From Spirosoma terrae (GTDB taxonomy: Bacteria; Bacteroidota; Bacteroidia; Cytophagales; Spirosomataceae): a DNA stretch of 64,000 nt. The notes beneath the pieces were generated by a model that was not told the DNA's origin, did not search any database, and saw only the letters and a list, made by a program, of their open reading frames with translations. Where the stretch lies: positions 62,001 through 126,000 of the forward strand of contig NZ_JAAFZH010000007.1 of NCBI RefSeq assembly GCF_010435915.1, written 5' to 3'. Shown one piece after another: positions 9,339 to 18,815 of this stretch (its first letter is position 1; each line of letters begins with the position of its first letter). The translations under genes were made by a program, and so were the position numbers.

Positions 9339-9959
9339 ATGCCTGCGGAATTCATAAAATTATATCCAGAAAACCCCGATCAACGGCGTATTGAACACAT
9401 TGTCAAGGCGCTGCGCGATGGGGCTGTAATTATCTACCCAACCGATACCATTTACGGGATGGGTTGCGATATCCATAATGCCCGGGCCGTTGAACGTGTT
9501 GCCCGTATTAAAGGGATAAAACCCACCAAAAACGACTTCTCGTTCATCTGCTACGATCTTAGCCACATTGCCGACTATGCCAGGGTAAGTAATCAGGCGT
9601 TTAAACTGATGAAAAAACTGCTTCCTGGTCCTTTCACGTTTATTCTGGAAGCGAGTGGCAGTGTGCCCAAATTACTGAATACGAACAAAAAGACGGTTGG
9701 GATTCGGGTACCAGACAATAATATACCGCGTCAGATTGTTCACGAACTGGATCATCCTATTATTACGACGTCCATTCGCGATGAAGATGAAGTGATCGAA
9801 TATTCAACCGACCCCGAACTGATTTTCGAGAAATTTCAGCACCAGGTCGACATCGTTATTGACGGCGGCTATGGCGGCAATGTAGCTTCTACCATCATCG
9901 ACGCCACCGATGATGACTTTACGATAATTCGTCAGGGCCTAGGAGAGGTTTTGCTTTGA
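9339..9959 (+). CDS. L-threonylcarbamoyladenylate synthase-type protein (Sua5/YciO/YrdC)
   Basis: This 206-residue protein has the YrdC fold: [19 protein letters not shown] near the N-terminus, then [16 protein letters not shown] and [12 protein letters not shown], and VGIRVPDN. Family members of the TsaC/Sua5 branch make threonylcarbamoyl-AMP for the t6A37 modification of ANN-decoding tRNAs; the YciO branch is related but less well understood. The KxR/S-x-N signature is not unambiguous by eye, so the branch is left open. The start at 9339 was chosen because the upstream extension from a TTG at 9255 has no family match. Confidence 0.85.
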   Translation: MPAEFIKLYPENPDQRRIEHIVKALRDGAVIIYPTDTIYGMGCDIHNARAVERVARIKGIKPTKNDFSFICYDLSHIADYARVSNQAFKLMKKLLPGPFTFILEASGSVPKLLNTNKKTVGIRVPDNNIPRQIVHELDHPIITTSIRDEDEVIEYSTDPELIFEKFQHQVDIVIDGGYGGNVASTIIDATDDDFTIIRQGLGEVLL

Positions 9960-10062
9960 AAAGTTACCGTTTGCGTCTATACTTGCATCCTAGGGTGAAC
10001 GCTGATAAGTATAGAGTTTAACCTTTTCAATAGACAAATTACGCCAAACTTAGTCGATTATT

Positions 10063-11082
10063 ATGCGTTTTTCCCTGGCCGTGCTTTCCATGCTGGCTCT
10101 GAGTCACATTATTGGCTGCTCGTCTGATTCCAAACAGGAGTCAACCTCCCAAAAGGGTACTATTACCACCGAGGCAGCCGCCGAACCCAGTGTCGCTAAG
10201 CCAACAGCAACGGAACCCGATTCAACCGAGGCTCCCGCCAAGACTATCTCTCGAACAGGCGATGCCACGCTTGATTCTATGTCGTACGCGCCTTCGGAAG
10301 CAATTCTGCCTAAAAAGCGCATTTTTGCCTATTACGGCAACCCACATTCCAAGAAAATGGGAATTCTGGGCAAGTATCCGAAAGAAGAAATGCTTCAGCG
10401 GCTCGACAAAGAAATTAAGAATTGGGAAAAAGCAGATCCTGCCACCCCTATTCAGCCAGCTCTCCATCTGGTTGCGATATCGGCACAGGGAGCACCCGGC
10501 AAAGATGGTGGCTATCGATTACGAATGTCCGATAAAACCATCAAGAAAATCATCAAATGGGGCGACGAGCATAAGGCTATTGTCTTTCTGGATATTCAGC
10601 GTGGTCATGCTAATCTGAAAGGCGAAATGGAATATCTGGAAAAATACCTGAAGCTTCCTTTCGTTCATCTGGGTATCGACCCGGAGTTTTCAATGGTTAC
10701 CGGCGCAAAGCCAGGCACAAAAATTGGCAGTTACGATGCTGCTGACGTAAACCAGGCGGTTCAGTTCCTGAGCCGAATTGCCAAAGAAAATAATTTACCG
10801 CCTAAAGTGCTGGTTGTTCACCGGTTCACGCAGGGCATGATCAAGAATTATAAAAATATCAAGCTCGATCCAAACGTACAGATCGTGATGGATATGGACG
10901 GCTGGGGACCACCCGTATTGAAGAAAGACTCCTACAAAGCCTACATTGAGAAAGAGCCCGTTCAGTACACCGGATTCAAGCTGTTCTACGATAATGATTT
11001 CCGCAAGCCGGGATCACGCATCATGACGCCGGAAGAGGTGTTGGCCTTAACGCCAAAGCCGATGTACATTCAGTATCAATAA
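10063..11082 (+). CDS. Hypothetical lipoprotein, about 340 residues
   Basis: The N-terminus is a lipoprotein signal (LALSHIIGCSS, lipid Cys near residue 19) followed by a low-complexity linker rich in Ser, Thr, Ala, Glu and Pro to about residue 80. The globular part starts with KRIFAYYGNPHSKKMGILG and contains alternating strand-like stretches (AIVFLDIQRGHA, PFVHLGIDPEF, KVLVVHRFTQGM, VQIVMDMDGWG, GFKLFYDND), which looks like a TIM-barrel with acidic residues at strand ends. That hints at a glycosidase-like or deacetylase-like fold, but I do not recognise the family. It is a single-gene unit closed by a strong terminator. Confidence 0.75.
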   Translation: MRFSLAVLSMLALSHIIGCSSDSKQESTSQKGTITTEAAAEPSVAKPTATEPDSTEAPAKTISRTGDATLDSMSYAPSEAILPKKRIFAYYGNPHSKKMGILGKYPKEEMLQRLDKEIKNWEKADPATPIQPALHLVAISAQGAPGKDGGYRLRMSDKTIKKIIKWGDEHKAIVFLDIQRGHANLKGEMEYLEKYLKLPFVHLGIDPEFSMVTGAKPGTKIGSYDAADVNQAVQFLSRIAKENNLPPKVLVVHRFTQGMIKNYKNIKLDPNVQIVMDMDGWGPPVLKKDSYKAYIEKEPVQYTGFKLFYDNDFRKPGSRIMTPEEVLALTPKPMYIQYQ

Positions 11083-11104
11083 GGTAGTAATCATACCAGC
11101 AAAA

Positions 11105-11136
11105 ACGGGAGACGTACTGCGTCTCCCGTTTTTTTT
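11105..11136 (+). terminator. Rho-independent terminator
   Basis: ACGGGAGACG (11105-11114) pairs perfectly with CGTCTCCCGT (11120-11129) around a five-base loop, followed at once by a run of T. It ends the lipoprotein gene transcript and faces the convergent gene downstream. Confidence 0.92.
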
Positions 11137-11155
11137 GTTATACCCTTTCGGGCGG

Positions 11156-12028
11156 CTAAATCATCCCATTTTCATGAGGCATTTGCGCCGGTATAGTTTG
11201 ATAAACAGACCACTGTTCAACAACCTTGCCGTTGTCAACCCGGAAAATATCGTAAAAGACAGCGGGCTGACTATACCATTTCCCCTCCGCCTGTACGACA
11301 ACAAAACTGCCTTCACCAATCACTCGGTGAACTTTTTCATACGAAACCTCCCGACCATTGGCGATGTAATTTCGTAAGCCGGTAATGCCATTAGCAACAG
11401 TCGGATTGTGTTGTTGTAGCGATGACGATACGTACCAGTTCAACTGGTCCAGTTTCCGGCCAACAAACACCTGCTCATACAACTCAGTAACTAGTTGCTT
11501 ATTGGCTTTGTCTACCCCTCCCGCTTCAACCTCTTCATCGCCATCCATCATAGCATTTCCATTCAGACTCACTTCGGGTTGATCCTGAATGGCGTCCCAG
11601 TGCTCGACGATCTTCCCGTCCTGAAATCGAAATATATCGACCACAGCCTTTTGTTTACCCCCCAGATTGAAACTTGTGTTCGTCACTACGTAATCACCTT
11701 CTGCAATCAACCGCATAAATGGCTTTGTCGGGTTAGCTGGCCTGGGCATTTTTTTTAAATACGCCAGTGATTCCATCAACCCCGATTTACCGGCCTTAAC
11801 CATCGGACTGTGTTGAATATAAGCATCAGCGATAATCTGTTCGGCAAAAGCAATATCGCCCTGCCCGATTGCCCGTCTGTAGAAATCACGGACAATTGAT
11901 TTATTGGATGTATTTTGATTCATAGATGATCCGATCTGTGCTCTTTTCGGAGCAGGAAAGTGCATTATATGGTCCCGTGTAGCCATAAAAAGCCACACCA
12001 TACCGATTAGGAAATACCGATACTCCAT
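11156..12028 (-). CDS. Tandem NTF2-like (SnoaL-type) protein
   Basis: This protein has up to 290 residues with two consecutive NTF2-like domains, about 40-150 and 170-285. Each shows the SnoaL pattern: an early helix (VRDFYRRAIGQGD; VTELYEQVFVGRK), a QHNP/QHSP segment, a central GLM/GLR turn, and a terminal VDIFRFQDGKIVEHWD / YDIFRVDNGKVVEQWS strand pair. Proteins of this group are often polyketide-cyclase-like or of unknown role. The ATG at 11923 would remove a hydrophobic N-terminal stretch and may be the true start; if the longer start is used the protein has an N-terminal membrane anchor. Confidence 0.8.
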   Translation of the reverse strand: MEYRYFLIGMVWLFMATRDHIMHFPAPKRAQIGSSMNQNTSNKSIVRDFYRRAIGQGDIAFAEQIIADAYIQHSPMVKAGKSGLMESLAYLKKMPRPANPTKPFMRLIAEGDYVVTNTSFNLGGKQKAVVDIFRFQDGKIVEHWDAIQDQPEVSLNGNAMMDGDEEVEAGGVDKANKQLVTELYEQVFVGRKLDQLNWYVSSSLQQHNPTVANGITGLRNYIANGREVSYEKVHRVIGEGSFVVVQAEGKWYSQPAVFYDIFRVDNGKVVEQWSVYQTIPAQMPHENGMI

Positions 12029-12215
12029 GGTTGAGAAACTAAACTAAGAAAGAGAAACTGCGACAGAGAATAACGCCTTCTGTCGGTTAGTGTGTAGACG
12101 CCTGGGCTACTATAGCGAGTAGCCGCTCACCGAGGGTCTGTGGTATGTAGGCAGTATAATTTTCAGGGTAGCAAATATAGCGTAAAAGTTAATAAAAGCC
12201 CATTTTCACTATCGT

Positions 12216-13496
12216 TCAACTTCTACTTTGCCGTTCCTTCCGCCGATGGGCCGATACTACGTCGAGCCATTTTACCAGCATCGGCAGGCTTAGCCCCTGC
12301 CCGACCAGCGTAATGAGAACGGCCACCACCGAAATGAAAATAATGGTATCGCGCTGAGGAAATGCACTACCATCGGCCAACGTAGCGGGTAAGGCCAAGG
12401 CAGTGGCCAGCGACACAATCCCCCGCATGCCCGACCAACTGATAATCAGGCTATTTTTCCAATCAAGCTGGGCTGCCTGTAAACGGCTATCCCCCGTTTT
12501 AAGAAACGCCCGATCAAGGTTAATTTTTTGCAGGAATACACGTATCATCCGAATGGCCAGCGCGACAATACAAATTAGAAAACTGTACCCAATCAGCGGG
12601 AGAATTTCCTGACCGGCAATGTTTTCGAGCACGTAGGGAAATTCGATTCCGATCAGCACAAACACCAATCCGTTCAGAATAAATACGATAATTTCCCAGA
12701 TGGCTCTGGATTGCGCTTTGGTGCCGTCGGGAAACAGTTTGGGTTCGAACCACGAAATCCGTAACCCCAAAAGTACTACGGCAATAACGCCAGATACGTG
12801 TATTTCTTCGGCCGCCAGATACGTAATAAAGGGCATGAGTAACGTAAAGCTGATGGCGACCAGCTTATTCTTCGGAATGCGCGGCAGAATAAACTCCAGC
12901 AATTTGCTGAACACAAACCCTACCAGCAATCCGCCCGCAATTAGCTGAACAAACTGCAAACCTGCTTTCCAGAAAACGAACGACGTACCGCCCACTGCTG
13001 CCACTGAAAGCCGGTAAGCAATCAGGCCCGAGGCATCGTTAATCAGGCTTTCACCTTCCAGAATCGTCAGTGTTTTGTGCGATAATCCCAGCCCCTTAGT
13101 GATACTCATAGCGGCTACGGCATCGGTAGCGGACAGGATGCCTCCCAGCACAAACGCCAGCGGCCAGGTCATATCGGGAATAATAAAGTAAGCCAGCACA
13201 GCAATGCCTCCCGCCGTCATAAACACCAGCGCAATTGCCAGTGTATAAATTGTATTGATGTTCTTCCTGAACTCATTGAAGGAGATGTTAAACGCAGCAT
13301 CATAGAGCATGGGTGGTAGAAAAAGTAGGAAAACGATTTCAGGGTCCAGTTCTATTTTGGGCATTCCCGGAATAAAACCAACCGCAATACCTGCTGTAAC
13401 CAGTAAAATTGGATAGGGTAACCGGATTTTATCGGCCACTGCCGATAACCCAATCATAACCACCAGTACAAATAATATGATGCTGTAATTTTCCAT
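12216..13496 (-). CDS. Na+/H+ antiporter, CPA1 (NhaP/YjcE) family
   Basis: A 426-residue polytopic protein with about twelve hydrophobic segments. The ion-site region reads SATDAVAAMS and then EGESLINDASGL near residues 120-155; the Asp of the ND pair in CPA1 transporters binds the cation. LLFLPPMLYDAAFN and SWSGMRGIVSLATALALP are further CPA1 hallmarks. It exchanges Na+ (or K+) for H+ across the inner membrane. A PIG-L deacetylase gene ends ten bases upstream, so the two share a transcript. Confidence 0.92.
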   Translation of the reverse strand: MENYSIILFVLVVMIGLSAVADKIRLPYPILLVTAGIAVGFIPGMPKIELDPEIVFLLFLPPMLYDAAFNISFNEFRKNINTIYTLAIALVFMTAGGIAVLAYFIIPDMTWPLAFVLGGILSATDAVAAMSITKGLGLSHKTLTILEGESLINDASGLIAYRLSVAAVGGTSFVFWKAGLQFVQLIAGGLLVGFVFSKLLEFILPRIPKNKLVAISFTLLMPFITYLAAEEIHVSGVIAVVLLGLRISWFEPKLFPDGTKAQSRAIWEIIVFILNGLVFVLIGIEFPYVLENIAGQEILPLIGYSFLICIVALAIRMIRVFLQKINLDRAFLKTGDSRLQAAQLDWKNSLIISWSGMRGIVSLATALALPATLADGSAFPQRDTIIFISVVAVLITLVGQGLSLPMLVKWLDVVSAHRRKERQSRS

Positions 13497-13506
13497 AAAC
13501 CGCTGT

Positions 13507-14385
13507 CTACTTGGTCGGGAAACCCGTTTTCTTCAGTGTCTCAAATAACTGCTTCACCTCCCCGATACGTTGGTCGCCGTTGAGTGCAAAGTACCAGAAG
13601 ACTTCCAGATCACCTTTGTGCATGGCCTGATTCATATCACCACTCTGGGTCTTGTGCGATGCTTTCACCCAGTCGGCCACAATCATATAGCTGTGTTTAT
13701 TGTCTTCGCCGAACGTATAGGACCGATCAAATTCAAACACTGGCGACGTAGCACTGACCCGACTTTCGGGATACCCTTTCAGCGCCGTGAAGCGAAACGT
13801 ATAGCCTTTATTTTGTGCCTGCCCGCCCAGAATAATTGGCTTTTTCGTCCCTTTGTAACGCTGAACGGCACGTAACGCACTGAGCGATGCCGTTTTGTGA
13901 TGCGCATGCTGCCCCTCGTGCGGCACCATACAAAAAATACAATCGTATTGTCCGGCGGCCAGAATACTGTCGAGTCGCCGTTCTATATAGCTGATATTCC
14001 AGCGTTTACCCTGCAAATACGGTTTCTCGTCACGGTTGTAAAAATCGTCGCACTGATCGAAAAAGAAGTAGTTTTTGATGCCCAGAATATCGCCCGACGC
14101 CTTCATTTCTTTTTTACGTATCGTTGGCAGGTGTTTACGGCCTACCGTCGAATCGAGCATATTCATGCCAAAATAACTGGAAGCGACCATACCGTTGAAA
14201 CCTCCCGACGCATCGGTCAGTAAGGCAATATCGGCACTGCCTTTTAGCTCGTGCGTGATTTTAAAAACCGTAACCGGAAACATCGTTTCATCATCGGGAT
14301 GGGCCGTTACGATGAGTATATTAGGCCCCTGCGCCAACGCATTCAGCGAGAGAAGGAGAAAAAGTGCATAGCGTATCATGGCCAT
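13507..14385 (-). CDS. Secreted PIG-L family deacetylase
   Basis: This is a 292-residue protein with an N-terminal signal peptide (LFLLLSLNALAQG). It shows AHPDDE at residues 28-33 and a later HEGQHAHH cluster; in the PIG-L/LmbE fold, the His and Asp of AHPDD and a later His hold a zinc ion for N-deacetylation of N-acetylglucosamine-type substrates. Substrate unknown. It is the first gene ahead of the antiporter with only 9-10 bases between. The ATG at 14379 is an equally good start. Confidence 0.88.
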   Translation of the reverse strand: MAMIRYALFLLLSLNALAQGPNILIVTAHPDDETMFPVTVFKITHELKGSADIALLTDASGGFNGMVASSYFGMNMLDSTVGRKHLPTIRKKEMKASGDILGIKNYFFFDQCDDFYNRDEKPYLQGKRWNISYIERRLDSILAAGQYDCIFCMVPHEGQHAHHKTASLSALRAVQRYKGTKKPIILGGQAQNKGYTFRFTALKGYPESRVSATSPVFEFDRSYTFGEDNKHSYMIVADWVKASHKTQSGDMNQAMHKGDLEVFWYFALNGDQRIGEVKQLFETLKKTGFPTK

Positions 14386-14608
14386 AGGACTTAGGATTGA
14401 TACGTAAAAAACGGCCTGTTTTTGCTGTCAAGCAAACCGAATCAGTTCAATAGCTCGAAAATTATCACTTGGCAGTTGTCTATTATTACATAAGTATGGT
14501 ACGTTCGACGGCTCCGGTTTTGCCAGGGCTAAAAGAACCAAAGCTATACCCATAATTGGTTGTTATTGGTTAGATTTGTTCATCCAGCTTCTCTGTTCAT
14601 CTGCGCTC

Positions 14609-15553
14609 ATGAAACCGCTTACTCTCGATGCTAAAAAAATTGATACGTTGCGCGATCTGCCAGAAATGATTCCTGTTTTCAGGGAATTTTATGAAGACTG
14701 GACCGTTCGTGTATTCAACCGTGAGCAGCACGAATGCCGGAATTACCTGTCGCCCAATCGCCGTAATTTTTACAAGATTTTACTGATAACAAAAGGAATT
14801 GGTCTGTTTACTACGGGAATGAACTCGTATTATATTGACACGCCAACCATTCTGTTCATCCACCCAAATGACATCATTTCCTGGAAAAACTTGTCGCCCA
14901 GCGAAGTTGGTGGCTATTATGTCCTCTTTAAAAAAGATTTTGTTCAGGAACATGGTCTTCTGAAAGTGGCTATTGAAAAATACGGTTTGTTTACCCAAAC
15001 CAACAAACAGGTCGTTCGGCTATCAGATGAAAAAACGGTGGCAATTAATACCCTGTTTGAGCGGATGAAAGCCGAAGAGCTGGCGAATGCCTCCTTTCAG
15101 GAAGAGGCTATTCAGGCTTATTTGCAGTTACTGCTGGTAGAAAGCGCCCGCCATGCTGACTTTCCGGCGCCTGATCAGTTGTCCACTGATGCCGTTACCA
15201 GCGATTACCACTACATTTATCAATTTTTCAGACAGTTGGAGCAAGAAGCCGCTCAAATCAATTATGACCGGCCAATCCGACTAAAAACAGCGAAGGAATT
15301 TGCCGCCGATTTAGCCATTCACCCGAACTATCTGAATGCGCTGCTCAAAAAATATACCGGCGAAAATGTCAGTTCGCACATCAAAAACCGCCTGTTGGAA
15401 GAAGCCAAAGTGTTGTTGCTGCAAACCGAATGGACCTTGCAGGAAATCGGCACCAGCATTGGCTTTGCTGAACAACCCAACTTCAGCCAGTTTTTCAAGA
15501 AGAACACTGGCCTAACTCCGTCCGCTTTTCGTAAAATGCGTCAGGGCAGCTAA
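14609..15553 (+). CDS. AraC family transcriptional regulator
   Basis: A 314-residue regulator. The N-terminal half is a cupin-like sensor (YKILLITKGIGLFTTGMNSYYIDTPTILFIHPND) and the last 100 residues carry two helix-turn-helix motifs (KEFAADLAIHPNYLNALLKKYTG; LQEIGTSIGFAEQPNFSQFFKKNTG). The AraC-type end LTPSAFRKMR confirms the family. The start at 14609 was preferred over a TTG at 14576. The VOC protein gene downstream on the same strand may be its target or partner. Confidence 0.9.
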   Translation: MKPLTLDAKKIDTLRDLPEMIPVFREFYEDWTVRVFNREQHECRNYLSPNRRNFYKILLITKGIGLFTTGMNSYYIDTPTILFIHPNDIISWKNLSPSEVGGYYVLFKKDFVQEHGLLKVAIEKYGLFTQTNKQVVRLSDEKTVAINTLFERMKAEELANASFQEEAIQAYLQLLLVESARHADFPAPDQLSTDAVTSDYHYIYQFFRQLEQEAAQINYDRPIRLKTAKEFAADLAIHPNYLNALLKKYTGENVSSHIKNRLLEEAKVLLLQTEWTLQEIGTSIGFAEQPNFSQFFKKNTGLTPSAFRKMRQGS

Positions 15554-15659
15554 AACCTCCTTCTTTGATATTCATAAAATTGCCTTTGTCTTTGCTATAG
15601 AGCCCCGACCAGCGACCCACCATCTTTGCTTCATCAATTTACTTAATCAAGAAAGTAAG

Positions 15660-16127
15660 ATGGAAACTCAAAACGTCACTATTCAAGTCCCAGTCCGGAA
15701 TACCCAAAGCCCTTTCAGCCAGATGCGCGGTGCGCACGTTGCCGTTCGCGTACCCGATTACGAAGCCAGCAAAAAATGGTATATGGAAAAGCTGGATTTC
15801 CGGCTCATCCACGAATGGCCCTTCGGTGATTTACAGCTGGCGTATCTAGCTCCGGCTAACGACGACAACTTCTGGGTAGAGCTGCTGGCGGGAGGTGCCC
15901 CCGAAACAAAAGCCAACTATACCGATCTGAATGAGAGCCTTCATCCAGCAGGTTATCACCACTTCTGCATCGACGTACCGAGCGTTGACGACACGTTACG
16001 TGAACTCAACAATCGGAGTGTTACGGTTGTGGGCGAACCTTTCAATCTGCCAGCCATTGGCAAACGGCTAGCATTTATTGCCGACCCTTGGGGCAATTTA
16101 ATCGAGTTTGCCGAACGCTTGGCGTAA
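15660..16127 (+). CDS. VOC-superfamily (glyoxalase/dioxygenase-like) protein
   Basis: A 155-residue protein with two beta-alpha-beta-beta-beta modules: RGAHVAVRVPDYEASKKWYMEKLDF, then GYHHFCIDVPSVDDTLREL and FIADPWGNLIEFAE. Metal ligands of the fold are the His in GAH, an internal Glu (WVELL), the His pair in HHF and the final Glu of LIEFAE. The family includes glyoxalase I, dioxygenases and resistance proteins; which one cannot be told. It ends two bases from the end of a convergent gene. Confidence 0.85.
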   Translation: METQNVTIQVPVRNTQSPFSQMRGAHVAVRVPDYEASKKWYMEKLDFRLIHEWPFGDLQLAYLAPANDDNFWVELLAGGAPETKANYTDLNESLHPAGYHHFCIDVPSVDDTLRELNNRSVTVVGEPFNLPAIGKRLAFIADPWGNLIEFAERLA

Positions 16128-16129
16128 CG

Positions 16130-16486
16130 TTAGTTCTGGTGATTGTAGAGTCGCGATAAAGCCGTTACCAGCAAGGCAGCCTTTCCGAGTAACGTTCGCA
16201 ATTCGAGCAAATCATGGCGTGTCATGGCACCAAACAACGTAACGTTCAGCACCCGTTGCGCACTGGCAATGGTCGAGGTAGTACTGGTTTTGGCAGGTAA
16301 TTGCTTCCAGTCAAATCCCATAATGGAGTCGTGAAGCCGGAGAAATTCATCAGCCGTCAGGTAACGAAATAAGTTACCGAATCGGAAACTATACCAAAGC
16401 TCACAGTCAGCATACAGAATTATTTCGCCTTGTTTCGTCTGTGCCAGTCGATATGGCCCCTCAGTGCAGGTGTGTTTATTTGCCAT
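16130..16486 (-). CDS. Hypothetical protein, last gene of the metal-uptake row
   Basis: A 118-residue protein with no signal peptide. The N-terminal half reads TCTEGPYRLAQTKQGEIILYADCELWYSFRFGNLFRYLTADEF, with two Cys and many aromatics, the second half is helical (LLELRTLLGKAALLVTALSRL). I do not recognise the family with confidence. It lies 80 bases after the DUF4198 gene on the same strand, with a hairpin in the gap, so it may be a separate unit or be read through at lower level. Confidence 0.65.
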   Translation of the reverse strand: MANKHTCTEGPYRLAQTKQGEIILYADCELWYSFRFGNLFRYLTADEFLRLHDSIMGFDWKQLPAKTSTTSTIASAQRVLNVTLFGAMTRHDLLELRTLLGKAALLVTALSRLYNHQN

Positions 16487-16505
16487 TGGTTAACCTATTT
16501 AAGGA

Positions 16506-16538
16506 ACGTAGCAGAATACCGCCCCGTAGCTGCTACGT
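16506..16538 (-). terminator. Hairpin between the DUF4198 gene and the 118-residue gene
   Basis: ACGTAGCAG (16506-16514) and CTGCTACGT (16530-16538) are perfect inverted copies, extended by two Gs/Cs on each side with a one-base bulge. Both arms contain the hexamer that is over-represented in this window. It could attenuate transcription at the end of the metal operon. Confidence 0.45.
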
Positions 16539-16566
16539 CCCATTCATTAGTGATTTATTGACTTGT

Positions 16567-17277
16567 TTACTGCACAGTCAGCACATACGTAGCGCATCGC
16601 CAGATGGCCTGATACGTTTTGCCCCCGTGCTCACCCGTTGTTTTTTCGGTCTTCGAGGCTTCTAGTTTATAACGACCGGGCCAAACGGGCGTAAACTCGG
16701 CCAATCCATCGGCATTGGTTACGATGTCGCGATTCCAGCCGCTCGGCGACGATACGGTAATGCGCAGTTTCTCGGAAGGCTGTTCCTTGAAAAAGCCCGC
16801 CAGCGAAATCGGTTTACCGACTTTATACGTTTTCCCAAACTGAGTTTCTGCTACGTTCAGCTCGTTTAAACGTAGTGTTGGGGACGTTATTGATTTTCCA
16901 ACCGTTACGGCCGCTGTGGCGTTGAACTGGTATTTTGTTGTACCGCCCAGCTCTTTGGCCGTGTGGCCAATGGCCAGCGTATAAACACCATCCTGCTGGG
17001 GTGTAAATTCAGCGGTAAAGTGATCCTCAACGGGCGTAACAGCAAGCTTCTTTTCCTGGCCGTCCGACCCGATCAACCAGAGTTCAAATTCTTTCACATC
17101 AGAATACCAATCAGCTATTTTTTCGGGTTTATCGTCTGGTTCAGCATACACAATTGTGACGGTTTGTGTCCGGCCTTTTTGCCCTACTGGATTAGTTTCA
17201 ATCCATAACGCATGGGCATATACATTGCCTAACAATAGTGTAGATAGCAGTAAGGTAAGAATCGAGAATCGTTTCAT
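16567..17277 (-). CDS. DUF4198 (NikM-like) periplasmic metal-associated protein
   Basis: A 236-residue protein with a clean signal peptide ending VYA, so that the mature chain would begin HALWIE, the typical His-first start of the DUF4198 family in which the N-terminal His is suspected to bind metal. Two beta-rich, Ig-like parts follow, ending YQAIWRCATYVL. DUF4198 proteins are found beside nickel, cobalt and iron uptake systems. Here it follows the PepSY gene by 45 bases in the metal-uptake operon. It is probably a periplasmic or surface metal-handling component. Confidence 0.82.
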   Translation of the reverse strand: MKRFSILTLLLSTLLLGNVYAHALWIETNPVGQKGRTQTVTIVYAEPDDKPEKIADWYSDVKEFELWLIGSDGQEKKLAVTPVEDHFTAEFTPQQDGVYTLAIGHTAKELGGTTKYQFNATAAVTVGKSITSPTLRLNELNVAETQFGKTYKVGKPISLAGFFKEQPSEKLRITVSSPSGWNRDIVTNADGLAEFTPVWPGRYKLEASKTEKTTGEHGGKTYQAIWRCATYVLTVQ

Positions 17278-17322
17278 GGTAGGTTGACTAAATTGACAAA
17301 GAGAGTTTTTTGCTACGTTCGC

Positions 17323-18726
17323 TCAGTCGGTCTGGCCGTTACGAGGCAACGTATCAGCACTATTGTTGCCAGGCCGATGTGGAATATTGATGTCCAAAAT
17401 AGTTACGTTGGTCATGGGCGAAAACGGCACAACCGGTTCCTGCGGTTTTGGCGTCTTGTCGGGCCGATTGCCGCCGGGCTTGAAAACGGGCTTGGGCTTA
17501 TCATAATCATAGCCAGCAGCAACCAGTTTCGTTTTGGCTTTACTATCTTTTTTCTTCTTTTTCGGTCGTTTTCCCCACCAGATAATGAAGCCGGTAATGG
17601 GTAAACTCGCGCCGATCAGGCTGACAAAAAAAGCCAGCACTTTACCCGGCAAACCCAGAATTGAACCCACGTGAATATCGTAGTTCATCCGGCGGAGCTT
17701 ATCCCCGAAATCGGCCTTTGCATAGGGCTCATCGAACACCGCGCGGCCGGGTATCTGTTTCAGGGTGAACTGATCAAAGGTATACGACCGGATATCATAA
17801 AACTTATCGGCCGATGGGTAAACCGTTACGTAGATCGTTGCTTTGCGCTCCGAGGGCTCAGGAAAAGCCATATAAAAACCTTTCGAATCGGGATTATCGT
17901 GCGCTACTTTGTGCCAGGCCAGATCCACAGCCTGAGCCGGTGAATACGGACGGTTGTTCTGCACAGTATCGGAAAACGCGGGCTTGAAATCGGGCAGGAC
18001 TTTTCCGCCCGAGGTTGTCCAGTATAGCCCTTTGCTGAACCACTCGATACCATACACCATACCCGTCATGCCGATAGCCGCCAGAAAAAGAAGCGAGTAA
18101 AAACCCAGTACGTTATGCAGATCATAGTTGACCCGTTTGACCGTACCGTTCCATTTGATGGCAAAGCTGCGCTGTCGGGTACTTTTGTTCCACTTCTGCG
18201 GCCACCACAACACCATGCCCGTAATGAGCGTAATGACAAAAATCAACGTACTGTAATTGACAATTGGCCGCCCAATTTTATACGGTAGCCACAAAAACCG
18301 GTGGCCGTTCAGAATCCAGCGAAAGAAGTTAACCTGTCCTTTTTTCCGTTGTTCTTTGCTGATGATCTGCCCCGTATACGGATTGATTTTGAGCGTTCCT
18401 CCCTCCTTGCCACGTCCACCCACGTTTACCTCAACCGCTTTACCCTGATGATACAGCGCATAGGAAGCGTGTTTCCCCGGATATTCCCGTTCGGCAATTG
18501 CCTTGAGCTGCGACGGACGTAACACTTCTTTATCCTGCCAGGCCACCTTCGACTCCGGCTCCAGAAACGTATCGGTAATTTCTTCCTGAAATACCCAGAT
18601 ACACCCTGTCAGGCAAACAATAACCATCACAATGCCGGTGATAAGCCCCAGCCAGAGATGCAGCCAGGCAGAGATTCGGTAAAAAAGCGACCGGGACGAT
18701 TCTTTCTTTTTTGAGATTGAGCCCAT
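17323..18726 (-). CDS. PepSY-associated transmembrane protein (siderophore-iron reductase type)
   Basis: A 467-residue inner-membrane protein with four or more transmembrane segments and a periplasmic PepSY region. SAWLHLWLGLITGIVMVIVCLTG near residue 18, GHRFLWLPYKIGRPIVNYSTLIFVI in the middle, and DIHVGSILGLPGKVLAFFVSLIGASLPITGFIIWWGKRPK near the end are the repeated family core; the His residues in these helices may bind haem. Such proteins are thought to reduce or release iron from ferric siderophores. A C-terminal Pro/Lys-rich tail of about 70 residues is unusual. It lies between the DUF4374 and DUF4198 genes. Confidence 0.88.
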   Translation of the reverse strand: MGSISKKKESSRSLFYRISAWLHLWLGLITGIVMVIVCLTGCIWVFQEEITDTFLEPESKVAWQDKEVLRPSQLKAIAEREYPGKHASYALYHQGKAVEVNVGGRGKEGGTLKINPYTGQIISKEQRKKGQVNFFRWILNGHRFLWLPYKIGRPIVNYSTLIFVITLITGMVLWWPQKWNKSTRQRSFAIKWNGTVKRVNYDLHNVLGFYSLLFLAAIGMTGMVYGIEWFSKGLYWTTSGGKVLPDFKPAFSDTVQNNRPYSPAQAVDLAWHKVAHDNPDSKGFYMAFPEPSERKATIYVTVYPSADKFYDIRSYTFDQFTLKQIPGRAVFDEPYAKADFGDKLRRMNYDIHVGSILGLPGKVLAFFVSLIGASLPITGFIIWWGKRPKKKKKDSKAKTKLVAAGYDYDKPKPVFKPGGNRPDKTPKPQEPVVPFSPMTNVTILDINIPHRPGNNSADTLPRNGQTD

Positions 18727-18740
18727 AGGTATACGTTTAT

Positions 18741-18812
18741 TTTTTCGACAGGATTGACGGGATTTTCATGATTTATTTCGTTGGAAAACCATCCTCTCAA
18801 TCCTGTCAAAAA
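18741..18812. repeat. Hairpin repeat built from AATCCTGTC-like units, copy B
   Basis: GACAGGATTGA (18747-18757) pairs with TCAATCCTGTC (18797-18807), extended inward by five more pairs after one mismatch, and outward by runs of T and A. It lies in the operon, between the DUF4374 and PepSY genes, and could act in mRNA stability. Confidence 0.75.
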
Positions 18813-18815
18813 GAG

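Noticed and set aside
12735..12765. A tRNA-like T-arm (GGTTCGAACC)
   Set aside because: It is within the antiporter gene in a coding context and no cloverleaf can be drawn around it.
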